From positions 124,001 to 188,000 of the forward strand of contig NZ_SRLE01000012.1 in NCBI RefSeq assembly GCF_004745945.1: DNA of 64,000 nt. The letters are read 5' to 3'. The notes below the pieces were generated by a model. It was not told the origin of the DNA. It did not search any database and saw only the letters and a program-made list of their open reading frames with translations. A program made the position numbers and the translations under genes. Every line of letters begins with the position of its first letter. Position 1 is the stretch's first letter. The stretch is from Mangrovimicrobium sediminis (GTDB lineage: Bacteria; Pseudomonadota; Gammaproteobacteria; Pseudomonadales; Halieaceae). Shown piece after piece: positions 34,513 through 43,735 of this stretch.

Positions 34513-36801
34513 GTGCACGCACCGCGCCTTTTGACCTGTGCCATCGCCGCTGTCCTGGCCGTTCCCGTCTACGCACAATCCCAGCTGGAGGAAGTCGTCG
34601 TTACCGCGCAGCGCCGCGCGGAAGCCTCTCGCGACGTGCCGATTACGGTCACCACGCTCAGCAGTGAACAGCTGGCCACCGCCAATATCACTACGCTGTC
34701 GGACACCGCCAAGCTGACTCCCGGCCTGCGCTTCGATACCCAGGGTCCGTCCATGCAGCCGACGATTCGCGGCGTGGGCACCGCCATCACCACCTCCGGC
34801 GGCGGTCCCAACGTGGGCATCTATGTCGACGGCTTCTTCCAGGCCAACAGCTACGTGGCGGACTTCGACCTGCTGCGGGTGAAAAACGTGCAGGTACTGA
34901 AGGGGCCGCAGGGCACCCTGTTCGGCCGCAACACGACTGGCGGCGCGATTATCGTGACCACTGACGATCCGAGCACGGAGACCGCCGCGGAGGCGCGCCT
35001 TACCTACGGCAGCTACAACCGGCAGGTGGCACAGGGCTATGCCACCTTCGGCCTGGCGGATAACGTGGCGATGGATATCGAAGGCATGTATCGCACGGGT
35101 GATGGCTATTTCGACGACAAGCTCAGCGGCGACGACAAGATCGGCGAATACGAGAGCTGGTCCGTGCGCCTGGGCCTGAAGTGGGACATCTCCGACGACG
35201 TCTCGCTGCTGTTGCGCTACACCAAGACCGACAAGGACGACCCCACCACCCAACTCACCAACGCCTTCGTCGATGACGGCGACGCTGGCTTCCTCAGCCA
35301 GGTCTCCGCCGCCGGCCGGGCCGTCTACGGCGTGGACGATACCCGCGGGCTGCCGCTGGTGTATTTCTACGCGCCATTCGCGGTACCCGTGCCGACCAAG
35401 CCCGGCGACGTCGCGCTCAACCCGCCGGTGGAGTTCAAGACCGAGTCCGATATTTACCAGGCGACGGTGAAGGCGGACCTCGGCTTTGCTTTGCTGACCT
35501 CCTACACGCAGTACCGGGAGGACAGCTCGCCCTACTACGCGGACCTCGACGCGACCGCGATCCCGATCTTCAACCTGTACGTCGGGCCGGACGACGAGAG
35601 CTTCTCCCAGGAGTTCATCCTCGCCTCCAACACGGATTCCGCGCTGCAGTGGACGGCGGGCCTCAACTACTACGAGATCGAGGACACCTGGGACGTCGAC
35701 GCCTCCTTCGGTGGCGCGCCTTTCTTCGACTACGGCGGCTCCACCACCACGACCAAGTCCTGGGCGGCCTTCGTGGACGCGACCTACCAGGTCTCCGACA
35801 ACTGGTTCGTCACCCTCGGCGGGCGCTACAGCGACGACCGGGTGGAGGACGCGAGCTTCGACACCAACCCGTTCACCTTCTTCTACGAGGGCCCCAACGG
35901 CGAATTTATCCCCTTCACCGGGGCGCCGGGCACCGTGATTCCGGTGGATGACCTCAAGAACGACGACTTCACCCCGCGCATCGTGCTGCGCTACACGCCC
36001 ACGGACGATTCCAGCATCTACGCCTCGTATACCGAGGGCTACAAGGCGGGCATCCTGAACGTCGGCGGCTTGTCGCAGAAGCCGGTGGAGCCGGAGGAGA
36101 TCGAGGCCTGGGAAGTGGGTTACAAGTTCGACAACCGCGTGCTCGCGCTGGAACTGGCCGGCTACTACTACGACTACAAGAACCTGCAGGTGTCGAGCTA
36201 CCAGAGCGGCGCGGCGCAGATCCGCAACGCCGCGTCGTCGGAAATCTACGGCCTGGATGCGCAGCTGCGCTGGCAGGTCAGCGGTGACTTCAGTGTGTAC
36301 TCCGGTGTGGCATGGACCCACGCGCGCTACGAGTCGTTCACCAACGCGCCGTACTACAGCTATTGCGACCCGACCGCGGATGCCACCAGCCTGCTCTTCT
36401 GCCTGCCGGCCGAACTGGGCGGCCTGGGCGCCGGCTCGCTGGTGCAGTCGCTCACCGATGCCTCCGATGGCGAGATGCAACGCGCACCGGAGTGGACGGG
36501 CAACCTGGGCGCCAGCTACGACATTCCCCTGGGCGGCAGCCTGCTGACCCTGTCGGGCAACATCTACTACACCTCCGAGTTCTACTTCGACCCCGAGCAG
36601 CAGTTCCGCCAGGAGGATTACACGCTGGTGTCCCTGCGCGGGCAGTGGACCGACGCCAGCGGCCGCTACACCGTGGCCGTATTCGGCGACAACGTGACCG
36701 ACGAGGACTACCGCACCCAGGTGCTCTTCAACACCCTGGGTATCGGCAGCGTGTGGGGCGCGCCGGCGACCTGGGGTATCTCGCTGGGTATGAATTTCTA
36801 G
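34513..36801 (+). CDS. TonB-dependent outer-membrane receptor
   Basis: 762 residues from GTG 34513, with GGAGG 8 nt upstream. The signal peptide ends in VYAQ. The TonB box region is EEVVVTAQRR (about 26-35). The plug domain includes VQVLKGPQGTLFGRNTTGG, and a 22-strand barrel ends in a terminal Phe (GISLGMNF). It is the only receptor in the window and is followed by a terminator and the Rieske oxygenase. It probably imports a hydrophobic or large substrate rather than iron, in the manner of the many catabolic receptors of marine gammaproteobacteria. That role is inferred from context. Confidence 0.93.
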   Translation: MHAPRLLTCAIAAVLAVPVYAQSQLEEVVVTAQRRAEASRDVPITVTTLSSEQLATANITTLSDTAKLTPGLRFDTQGPSMQPTIRGVGTAITTSGGGPNVGIYVDGFFQANSYVADFDLLRVKNVQVLKGPQGTLFGRNTTGGAIIVTTDDPSTETAAEARLTYGSYNRQVAQGYATFGLADNVAMDIEGMYRTGDGYFDDKLSGDDKIGEYESWSVRLGLKWDISDDVSLLLRYTKTDKDDPTTQLTNAFVDDGDAGFLSQVSAAGRAVYGVDDTRGLPLVYFYAPFAVPVPTKPGDVALNPPVEFKTESDIYQATVKADLGFALLTSYTQYREDSSPYYADLDATAIPIFNLYVGPDDESFSQEFILASNTDSALQWTAGLNYYEIEDTWDVDASFGGAPFFDYGGSTTTTKSWAAFVDATYQVSDNWFVTLGGRYSDDRVEDASFDTNPFTFFYEGPNGEFIPFTGAPGTVIPVDDLKNDDFTPRIVLRYTPTDDSSIYASYTEGYKAGILNVGGLSQKPVEPEEIEAWEVGYKFDNRVLALELAGYYYDYKNLQVSSYQSGAAQIRNAASSEIYGLDAQLRWQVSGDFSVYSGVAWTHARYESFTNAPYYSYCDPTADATSLLFCLPAELGGLGAGSLVQSLTDASDGEMQRAPEWTGNLGASYDIPLGGSLLTLSGNIYYTSEFYFDPEQQFRQEDYTLVSLRGQWTDASGRYTVAVFGDNVTDEDYRTQVLFNTLGIGSVWGAPATWGISLGMNF

Positions 36802-36824
36802 TCCGGACAATAAACAGCGGTTCT

Positions 36825-36866
36825 GGGCGGGGATGTCTCTCTCGGGAGAATCCCCGCCTGCATTTT
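36825..36866 (+). terminator. Terminator of the TonB receptor gene
   Basis: GGCGGGGA (36826-36833) pairs with TCCCCGCC (36851-36858), with an inner TCTC/GAGA stem, followed by TGCATTTTCT. It lies 24 nt after the receptor stop. Confidence 0.65.
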
Positions 36867-36922
36867 CTAGGGATAGTGCATTTTTTGACGCAGGTCATGT
36901 CGCGACAGCGTGACCTGGAGGA

Positions 36923-36977
36923 ACCTCTTGGGCGATCTCCACGATGGATTAATTATCCGGACATAAAACCAAGAGGT
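36923..36977 (+). promoter_or_regulatory. Inverted repeat covering the Rieske gene ribosome binding site
   Basis: ACCTCTTGG (36923-36931) is the exact complement of CCAAGAGGT (36969-36977). The right arm contains AAGAGG, the ribosome binding site of the ATG at 36983. In mRNA the two arms could pair across a 37-nt loop and mask the site. Confidence 0.4.
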
Positions 36978-36982
36978 GTCGC

Positions 36983-38362
36983 ATGAACGAAGTGGTCAAG
37001 CACGTCGACAAGCCGCAGGACGAATCAGCCGAACCCGTCATCTTCCCGGTCGAGGCCTACATCAGCGAGGACTACGCGAAGGCCGAGCGCGACAAGCTGT
37101 GGCGCAAGGTGTGGCTGCAGGCGGGACGGGTCGAGGACATTCCCGAGGTCGGCAACTACATCACCTACGACATCCATGCCGACTCGGTGTTGATCGTGCG
37201 CACTGATGCGGACACCATCAAGGCCTACCACAACGTCTGCACCCACCGCGGCCGCCGCCTGGTCGACACCCCGCCGGGGCAGCGCAACGCTCGCGGCAAG
37301 CGCACGCATTTCATGTGCGGCTTCCACGGCTGGAACTTCGACATCGAGGGCCACTGCCACAACATCCAGCAGCAGGACGACTGGCAGGGCAAGCTCACCG
37401 ACGAGCGCAGCCGGCTGGGCAAGGTGCTGGTGGAAACCTGGGGCGGTTTCATCTGGATTAACCTCGACCCGGAAGCGGAACCCCTGCGCGACTACCTGGA
37501 GCCGGCGGCGAGCATGCTCGACCCCTTCCAGTTGCAGAACATGCGCTGCCGCTGGCGCAACTGGACGGTGTTCGACTGCAACTGGAAGGTAGCGCTGGAG
37601 GCCTTCGACGAGACCTACCACGTGCGCACTACCCACCCCGAGTTCAACGCATTTGGCGACTTCACCGGTTGGGCGCGGCCGCAGGGCAAGCACAGCCATA
37701 TCGGCTACGACGCGCCCAAGGGCGAGGAGGACAACAGCGGCCTGGAGGAGAACAAGGCCAAGCTGCGCCTGGGTATCGGCGACCCGCGCACCTCCACGGC
37801 GCAGATGCAGAAATACACCTGGGAGGGGGTGAACACCAACACCACGCAGACCCTGGTGGATGTCGCCCAGACCCTGCCCGAGGTGTTGCCCGAAGATACG
37901 CCGCCCGCCGAAGTGTTGCGCTACTGGCTGGATACCGCGCGCGAGATCGACGCCAAACGCGGCGTGGTCTGGCCGCAGGTGGACCCGGCCCACGTCGCTG
38001 CCAGCGGTACCGCCTGGCAGATATTCCCCAACCAGCAGATCGGCCACGCGGTCAACAACATGCTGTGCTACCAGGCGCGCCCCTACGGCAACAACCCCGA
38101 TAAATGCTACTTCGAGGTGGCCGTCTACGAACTCTACCCCGAGGGCGAGGCCCCCGAGACCGAATGGACCTACGCCGCACCGGAGGACTTCCCCCACGTG
38201 CTGCGCCAGGACTTCTCCAACATGGCGGCGGTACAGGAGGGCATGAAGAACGTCGGCTTCCGCGGCGTCATCCCCAACCCCAAGTCAGAGGGCGCCGTCG
38301 TCTCCCTGCACCGCAACCTCGCGCGCTACATGGGCACTGGCACCCCCACCCCTCTCGACTAA
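36983..38362 (+). CDS. Rieske aromatic-ring-hydroxylating dioxygenase, alpha subunit
   Basis: 459 residues. The Rieske cluster ligands are CTH (Cys86, His88) and CGFH (Cys112, His115). The 23 residues between the pairs exceed the usual 15-17 because of a Lys/Arg/Gly-rich insertion. The catalytic iron site includes DETYHVRTTH (His213, His218), followed by the C-terminal helix-grip domain. No beta subunit, ferredoxin or reductase is adjacent, so a homo-oligomeric monooxygenase or dioxygenase, or demethylase, with remote partners is likely. Its stop overlaps the convergent acyltransferase stop within the tetranucleotide CTAA. Confidence 0.93.
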   Translation: MNEVVKHVDKPQDESAEPVIFPVEAYISEDYAKAERDKLWRKVWLQAGRVEDIPEVGNYITYDIHADSVLIVRTDADTIKAYHNVCTHRGRRLVDTPPGQRNARGKRTHFMCGFHGWNFDIEGHCHNIQQQDDWQGKLTDERSRLGKVLVETWGGFIWINLDPEAEPLRDYLEPAASMLDPFQLQNMRCRWRNWTVFDCNWKVALEAFDETYHVRTTHPEFNAFGDFTGWARPQGKHSHIGYDAPKGEEDNSGLEENKAKLRLGIGDPRTSTAQMQKYTWEGVNTNTTQTLVDVAQTLPEVLPEDTPPAEVLRYWLDTAREIDAKRGVVWPQVDPAHVAASGTAWQIFPNQQIGHAVNNMLCYQARPYGNNPDKCYFEVAVYELYPEGEAPETEWTYAAPEDFPHVLRQDFSNMAAVQEGMKNVGFRGVIPNPKSEGAVVSLHRNLARYMGTGTPTPLD

Positions 38363-40248
38363 GAAGGTGGGGTCAGTTTGCTGAAGACGGGGTGGTTTGC
38401 CAGGCGCTCGCCGAACAGGCGCAGGGCGGGTACGGACCAGTGGGTGTAGTCGAGGTAGGCGAGTTGCCCGTCCAGGAGGATGTCGCAACGGTCGTTGGGG
38501 CATACGAGGTCGAACTTGGAGATGAAGTGTGCGTCAGTGCCCGACAGTTGTTTTCGCAGCCGCTCCTCAATCTCGTGGCGCTCGAACTTCTGGTGTTCAC
38601 GGGCGTACGCGTTGATGTGCCAGGCGTGCTCCACCTTGCCTAGCACTACCTTCGGGTGTTTGATGAACTCGAAGTTGGGTCCCAGCACCAGTACCTGTGC
38701 GCCGGTCGCTTCGCGAATCTGCCGAATGGTCTGGGCGATGTAGGGCAGTTCCTCTTCACGCCACTGCTCGGAGAACACCACGAGGTCTGGCGCTTCCTCT
38801 TCGATGTTGGGCAGGAACTCCGCCTGGATGCGCTGGCACTTCTGCGCGTTCACGTTTGGTATACGGTGGGTCCGGTACAACTCTTCCATGTTGTCGCCAA
38901 CGCTTTCCGGCGTCAGCGGTTCACAGTAGCGCTTGTACTTCACCACACTGATGTCTTTGCCCTGCAGCGCCCACGCCAGGGCGACCGCCATGTCCTCGGC
39001 GTGGGAATCGCCCACCACCATGAGCTTGAACGACGCTTTACGGTTGGTGGGAAAATTCTGCTCTTCGACGAGTTGGGGGATGACGTCCTTGCGCACCGGG
39101 GTGTTGTCGATGATGGCCTGCACGCTGTCGGGTTGCGCGCGCAGTGCCTGGTATACCCAGGGCGCAAGCATCACGAATATCCAGGCGGCGAGGCCCGCGG
39201 CCAGCAGCGCGGCGAAATACCAGATGGTGTAGCCCTGCAGGCGCAGGCGCGCCGTCGGCTGTTCCACCAGGCGGTAGAGAACCTCGGCTCCGCCCAGGGT
39301 TACTGCCAGTAGCAACAGGATGTCGAGCCAGCGCAACGGCGCCTCGCTGAGCACGCCGTAGAACACCACCACCGGCCAGTGCAGCAGGTAGGCCGAATAG
39401 GAAATCAGCCCCACGCGCAGGAAGCTCGCCTGCAACAGGCCGCGCCCATGCAGCGCCGGGTGTCGCAACCAGATGATCAGCGCCGTGGACAGGCAAACCG
39501 GCAGCGACAGCAACCCGGGGAAACGATCCAGGGTATCGAAGTACAGCAGCGAGCCGAGCAGACCCACCGCCGCCAGCGCGAGCAGGGCGTGGTTTCCCCG
39601 TCCCCGGGAAGTCTGCAGCGCGGGCGAGCCGAGCAGTGCCCCGACCGCAAATTCGAAGATGCGGAAGGGGAACATGTAGAACGTGGTGGAAGAAGAGATT
39701 CCGTACACCCACTCCGCGGCAACCAGTGAGACAATGCCGAGCACCAGTATGGCCCGGTAGCGCCAGCCAGCACCCAGCACAAAGAGCATGACCGGCCACA
39801 CCAGGTAGAACTGTTCCTCCACCGAGAGCGACCAGGTATGCAGCAGCGGTTTGAGGTAGGAACTGGTATCGAAGTAGTCGGCGATCGACCAGAAGTAGAT
39901 GTTCGAGACATACAGGGCACTCGCCAATTGCGAGTGCGCGTAGTCCAGCAACAGGTCGCGGGGCAGGATGGCCAGGGCAGCGATACTGGAGAGCACCATG
40001 GTCGCCGCGAGCGCTGGCGCCAGGCGGCGGATACGGCGCGCATAAAAACCGGCAAAACTGAAACTGCCGGCCTCGAGCTGCTGGTTGACATGCTGCGTGA
40101 TCAGGTAACCGGAGATCACGAAGAACACGTCGACACCCAGGAACCCGCCGCTGAAACCCGGGACCTTGAAGTGGTAAAAGATAACCGATAAGACTGCGAC
40201 CGCTCGAAGCAGGTCGATATCCGGGCGCCTGCCGGCATCCTTGCTCAT
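38359..40248 (-). CDS. Membrane acyltransferase with SGNH domain (OafA/OatA type)
   Basis: 629 residues from ATG 40248, with AAGGACG 8 nt upstream. An ATG at 40320 is less likely. Residues about 8-370 form an Acyltransferase_3 domain of 10-11 helices beginning DLLRAVAVLSVIFYHF, with the conserved Arg and His. GVDVFFVISGYLIT and SVEEQFYLVWP are family signatures. The C-terminal domain has GDSH (Ser415) and a late D-x-x-H-type DYTHWS, as in SGNH O-acetyltransferases. It would acetylate periplasmic O-antigen, exopolysaccharide or peptidoglycan. The target is unknown. Confidence 0.92.
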   Translation of the reverse strand: MSKDAGRRPDIDLLRAVAVLSVIFYHFKVPGFSGGFLGVDVFFVISGYLITQHVNQQLEAGSFSFAGFYARRIRRLAPALAATMVLSSIAALAILPRDLLLDYAHSQLASALYVSNIYFWSIADYFDTSSYLKPLLHTWSLSVEEQFYLVWPVMLFVLGAGWRYRAILVLGIVSLVAAEWVYGISSSTTFYMFPFRIFEFAVGALLGSPALQTSRGRGNHALLALAAVGLLGSLLYFDTLDRFPGLLSLPVCLSTALIIWLRHPALHGRGLLQASFLRVGLISYSAYLLHWPVVVFYGVLSEAPLRWLDILLLLAVTLGGAEVLYRLVEQPTARLRLQGYTIWYFAALLAAGLAAWIFVMLAPWVYQALRAQPDSVQAIIDNTPVRKDVIPQLVEEQNFPTNRKASFKLMVVGDSHAEDMAVALAWALQGKDISVVKYKRYCEPLTPESVGDNMEELYRTHRIPNVNAQKCQRIQAEFLPNIEEEAPDLVVFSEQWREEELPYIAQTIRQIREATGAQVLVLGPNFEFIKHPKVVLGKVEHAWHINAYAREHQKFERHEIEERLRKQLSGTDAHFISKFDLVCPNDRCDILLDGQLAYLDYTHWSVPALRLFGERLANHPVFSKLTPPS

Positions 40249-40312
40249 TTGCGACGTCCTTGTGCACAGCGGTGGTAGCGGGCAGCGTAAGGAGCCAACT
40301 GCTCGCGGTGAA

Positions 40313-40350
40313 ACGCGCAAATTATACCATCGCCAGACGGCGGTTGGCCC
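40313..40350 (-). promoter_or_regulatory. Likely promoter of the acyltransferase gene
   Basis: A perfect minus-strand TATAAT lies at 40326-40321, 72 nt before the ATG at 40248, in a short AT-rich patch. The -35 region is not a good match. Confidence 0.35.
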
Positions 40351-40374
40351 CGGGCAGGTGTGCCTGTAGCGTGA

Positions 40375-40998
40375 TTACCCGGGGTTCTTTACTGTCATTC
40401 CCCGCGCCAGCAACTGTCCCGCTGCGATGGAGAACAGGCAGTAGCCGAGGAAGAAATAGAACCCCGGCTCCAGCCGCGCGTTCATGATTAGCTGGTTGCC
40501 CATCTCCCCCGAGGCGCTGCCGGCGAGGTAGGTGACCAGCAAGCCCATGACGAAAACGTCGGCCATGGACCACTTGCTGAGTGCTGCATTGAGAGGCAGC
40601 AGCAACGGGTGCTCCACCAGCAGCGCCGCGGCTTGTAGCAACAGCTTGAAGGTGGGAATGACCATGCTGAACAGCACGATGAGGCCCGCCACGAACAGGT
40701 TTTGCTCGTGCGCCAGGTCCACCGCCGTCTGCCAGATGGAGCGCGTCGAGCTGTAGATTTCCACCTGGCCCTCGATGCGGTCCAGCCCCATGAAACTGAT
40801 CAGCCCCTGCAGCATCTGCCGGCCCTGGCTGTCCATGTCGTCGCCGGCGATCAGGGTCACGCCCATCTGCGCCAGCGCCGACTTTTCGATATGGCCTTCC
40901 AGGGTGAGCACCGGCTGGGTTACCCCCGGGAAGAGCAGGGCGAGGGCGAGCAGGATGCTGGCGAACAGCATTGGTTTGTATGAACGGGTCATGGGCAT
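40375..40998 (-). CDS. PqiA-like inner-membrane protein
   Basis: 207 residues from ATG 40998. ATG 40992 and a frame extension to 41067 are alternatives, and none has a clear ribosome binding site. About four hydrophobic segments are seen: MLFASILLALALLFPG, NLFVAGLIVLFSMVIPTFK, VFVMGLLVTYLAG and FYFFLGYCLFSIAAG. The KWSMADVFVMGLLV segment is characteristic of paraquat-inducible protein A domains, although this is a single half-length unit without the PqiA zinc-ribbon cysteines. PqiA works with MCE proteins in envelope lipid transport. No MCE gene is adjacent. Confidence 0.75.
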   Translation of the reverse strand: MPMTRSYKPMLFASILLALALLFPGVTQPVLTLEGHIEKSALAQMGVTLIAGDDMDSQGRQMLQGLISFMGLDRIEGQVEIYSSTRSIWQTAVDLAHEQNLFVAGLIVLFSMVIPTFKLLLQAAALLVEHPLLLPLNAALSKWSMADVFVMGLLVTYLAGSASGEMGNQLIMNARLEPGFYFFLGYCLFSIAAGQLLARGMTVKNPG

Positions 40999-41088
40999 TC
41001 GGGCGAGGGCGACGCGGTGGGGTTCCTGCGCGTTATGGTACGCGAAAACCCCGGGTCGCCGCAGCAATAGAACCAGGACACCTGTTCG

Positions 41089-41541
41089 CTATTCCGGAAA
41101 CTCCGAGGCCTCGCGCAGCGTGCGGGTCGCCAGCTGGGTTTCCTTCAGGAACAGGACCAGGGCAATGATCAGGAGCAGCATGGCGCACACGAAGAAGCCG
41201 GCGATTACCGTCCCGACGTTGAGGCTCCAGTAGCTGCCGGCAAACAGCGTGACTACCAGGATACAGACCAGCAGCGCGGAGAAGGTGCAGAAGCCGATGG
41301 ACAGATTATTGAGCCGGATGCGGCGGCGCAGGGCGGCCAGCTCGCGGTTGTTCAGTTCGATCAGTTCCGGGTTGGTCAGTGTATGGCTGCGGCGTTCTAC
41401 CGTGCGCGAGCGATCGACGATTCGCGCCAGGCGGCCGGACATGACGTTGAGGAAGCCGGCAATGCCCGCGAGCAGGAAGACCGGGGCTACCGAGAGTTGG
41501 ATGAGGTGGGGTAACTCGGTGATGTTGGCTAGGGGCTGCAT
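41089..41541 (-). CDS. DUF2721 family membrane protein
   Basis: 150 residues. The start LPHLIQLSVAPVFLLAGIAGFLNVMSGRLARIVDRSR is a DUF2721 hallmark, recognisable from IQLSVAPVFLLAGI and SGRLARIVDR. Three membrane helices are predicted, with a charged cytoplasmic loop after the first (NNRELAALRRRIRLNN). The function of the family is unknown. It is on the same strand as the PqiA-like gene, 90 nt upstream, and may be co-transcribed. Confidence 0.85.
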   Translation of the reverse strand: MQPLANITELPHLIQLSVAPVFLLAGIAGFLNVMSGRLARIVDRSRTVERRSHTLTNPELIELNNRELAALRRRIRLNNLSIGFCTFSALLVCILVVTLFAGSYWSLNVGTVIAGFFVCAMLLLIIALVLFLKETQLATRTLREASEFPE

Positions 41542-41643
41542 GGCTGGCCTGCTTCCGCGGAGGCTGGATGGTCACGATACAACAGCTGGGGCCGGGCGCA
41601 AGTCAACCTTCCCCTAATGAATAATCCACGGCGAGTGCCTGCG

Positions 41644-41964
41644 CTATCGTGGAGGCGGTGTAGTCGGCGTGAGGAGCGAGAGCCTGCCCTGGAACTGCGG
41701 TAAGATGTTTTCCACGTAGGTTGCAGCTGCGGGCAGGATGCGCGTGGTAAGCATCGACTTCGCCATGACTGCGATGCCGAAAAAGCCCGGCGCCACGTCC
41801 GGCTCGATGAGGCATGGCCGCTGGGTGCGCCCGGAATTCGCCACCTGTACCGTGACAAACGGCAGCACCGCGAGGAGACAGTAAATCCCAAGCCAGAGAA
41901 TACCTTCCAGGACGAGATGTATGGTTGTTGCGTGTTTCCAACCCGGGTCGGGACGGCAGTGCAA
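41644..41964 (-). CDS. Possible small membrane protein
   Basis: 106 residues in an otherwise gene-free 500-nt gap. One strong hydrophobic segment (LEGILWLGIYCLLAVLPFVTVQVA) and a weaker one (APGFFGIAVMAKSM) suggest a real or decayed membrane protein. There is no good ribosome binding site at ATG 41964 and no family is recognised. A competing frame of 193 residues on the same strand is Arg/Pro/Ala-rich and less protein-like. Confidence 0.35.
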   Translation of the reverse strand: MHCRPDPGWKHATTIHLVLEGILWLGIYCLLAVLPFVTVQVANSGRTQRPCLIEPDVAPGFFGIAVMAKSMLTTRILPAAATYVENILPQFQGRLSLLTPTTPPPR

Positions 41965-42041
41965 GCGCGGGGGCCGGGGTTCCCTGTGCCAACCAGCGAT
42001 GCCCTTGTGCCAGCCTGAGATGGTAGCCAGGCGGCGCTAGC

Positions 42042-43688
42042 GTGAAAAACCCCGGTGCCGGAGGCGCTCCTGTGACAGTGCGCCCACTCTTGTCCAGCGA
42101 AACGAGCGGGCCCCTTCCTTTGTGTTTCCCGCGACATCCATCCTTGCCACTGCTGTCGGGCGCGGTGCTGCGTGCGCTCGCCATACTCTGCGCGCTGCTG
42201 CTCGGCGCCTGTACATCGATCCCACTCGACTATCCGAAAACTGTTACCACCGCGTATCCACCAGAGCAGGCGGGTCCGCTGGGAGAGCTGTCGTCCTCGT
42301 GGCACGAACAGTACCCGGGTGACTCCGGATTCCTGGGCTTGTCGAGCGGCCGGGACGCCCTGGGTGTTCGCCTGCGCCTGATCGAACTGGCGCAGCGCGG
42401 CATCGATGCGCAGTACTTCCTGTGGAAGCCGGATCGCGCCGGCAAGTTGTTGCTGAGCAAGCTGCTGCTCGCGGCGGACCGCGGGGTGCGCGTCCGGCTG
42501 CTGCTGGACGATATCTTTACCCCCAACTTTGACGACGAGATGGTGCTGCTCGCCAGCCACCCCAACATCGACATTCGCCTGTTCAACCCGCTGCAGCGCG
42601 GTGTCTTCAAGTACCCCGGCTACCTGGCAGACTTCAAACGCGCCAACCGGCGGATGCACAACAAGTCGTTTACCGTGGACAACAACGTCACCATCATCGG
42701 CGGGCGCAATATCGGCGAGGAGTACTTCGACCTGAAAACCGCCGGCACCTTCGACGACTTCGAGATGCTCGCCGTCGGCCCTGTGGTGGAGCAAACCAGC
42801 GCGAGTTTCGATGCGTTCTGGAACAGCCGACTCGCGGTGCCGATAGCCGCCATCGGCAGCGCCGGGGACACCGCGCGCGTGGAGCAGTGGCGGGCTGCCA
42901 TGCGCGAGGAAGTGGCCCCGGGTGCATCGGGTCTTTACGCACAGGCGCACGCCTCCACCATGCTGCGCGAGATACGCGAGGGGCAGGTGACGTTGACTGC
43001 AGCACCCGCAACCCTGGTATCCGACCTGCCGCAAAAGCTGAAGTCGAACCCTGCGGACGTTGCGCACAGGACAATGGCGACAGAGATTGGCCGCCACATG
43101 CTGGCCGCGCAGCGCGAGCTGCTGGTGGTGACGCCGTACTTCATACCGCTGGAGAGCGGTGCGGCGAATATCGAGGCGTTGCTGGCGCGCGGCGTGCGTG
43201 TGGTGATCGTGACCAATTCCCTGGCCTCTACCAACCACGTACCGGTGCACAGTGCCTACGTCCGGTATCGCAAGCGGCTGCTTGAGGCCGGTGCGGAGAT
43301 CTATGAAATCGCCGCGGCGACGGACGGCGAGGCGAGTGACTGGGGGCATTCGCGTGAACGCCTGACGCTGCACACCAAGGCCGCAGTGATCGACCGGACT
43401 ACCCTGATCGTCGGTTCGATGAATTTCGATCCGCGGTCGATTCAGCTCAACAGTGAACTGGGCCTGATGATTCGTTCGCCGCTACTGGCGACGGACTTTG
43501 CTGGCGAAGTAGGGAATACCGTATCGTCCGCCGCCTACCGCGTGGAACTCGACGAGCGGAACAAACTCCGCTGGGTGTACCTGGGTGACGGGGAGCAGTA
43601 CACCGTGTCCCGCGAACCGCAGGCGGGCTTTGGCAGGCGTTTCATGGCCGGGTTTTACCGTCTGCTACCGCTGGAAGACCAGTTGTAG
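42042..43688 (+). CDS. Phospholipase D / cardiolipin synthase C-like lipoprotein
   Basis: 548 residues if begun at GTG 42042. The start is uncertain because the lipoprotein signal (LRALAILCALLLGAC) begins about 40 residues in, and GTG 42165 would place it at the N-terminus. Two HKD motifs are complete: HNKSFTVDNNVTIIGGRN and HTKAAVIDRTTLIVGSMNFDPRS. Their arrangement, IDAQYFLWKPDRAGKLLL at the first half and TPYFIPLESG at the second, matches ClsC/YmdC-like proteins. It would join phospholipids into cardiolipin or hydrolyse phosphodiesters at the envelope. Confidence 0.9.
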   Translation: MKNPGAGGAPVTVRPLLSSETSGPLPLCFPRHPSLPLLSGAVLRALAILCALLLGACTSIPLDYPKTVTTAYPPEQAGPLGELSSSWHEQYPGDSGFLGLSSGRDALGVRLRLIELAQRGIDAQYFLWKPDRAGKLLLSKLLLAADRGVRVRLLLDDIFTPNFDDEMVLLASHPNIDIRLFNPLQRGVFKYPGYLADFKRANRRMHNKSFTVDNNVTIIGGRNIGEEYFDLKTAGTFDDFEMLAVGPVVEQTSASFDAFWNSRLAVPIAAIGSAGDTARVEQWRAAMREEVAPGASGLYAQAHASTMLREIREGQVTLTAAPATLVSDLPQKLKSNPADVAHRTMATEIGRHMLAAQRELLVVTPYFIPLESGAANIEALLARGVRVVIVTNSLASTNHVPVHSAYVRYRKRLLEAGAEIYEIAAATDGEASDWGHSRERLTLHTKAAVIDRTTLIVGSMNFDPRSIQLNSELGLMIRSPLLATDFAGEVGNTVSSAAYRVELDERNKLRWVYLGDGEQYTVSREPQAGFGRRFMAGFYRLLPLEDQL

Positions 43689-43735
43689 GCGGGCTGCAAG
43701 ATGCAGCGCGCATCGCAACGTGATGATGCCGCGCC

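Noticed and set aside
34495..36810. 771-codon frame antisense to the TonB receptor
   Set aside because: Shadow of a clear receptor; no start signal or domain.
41603..42184. 193-codon frame on the minus strand beside the cardiolipin synthase-like gene
   Set aside because: Arg/Pro/Ala/His-rich with no hydrophobic pattern or motif; the overlapping 106-codon frame is more protein-like.
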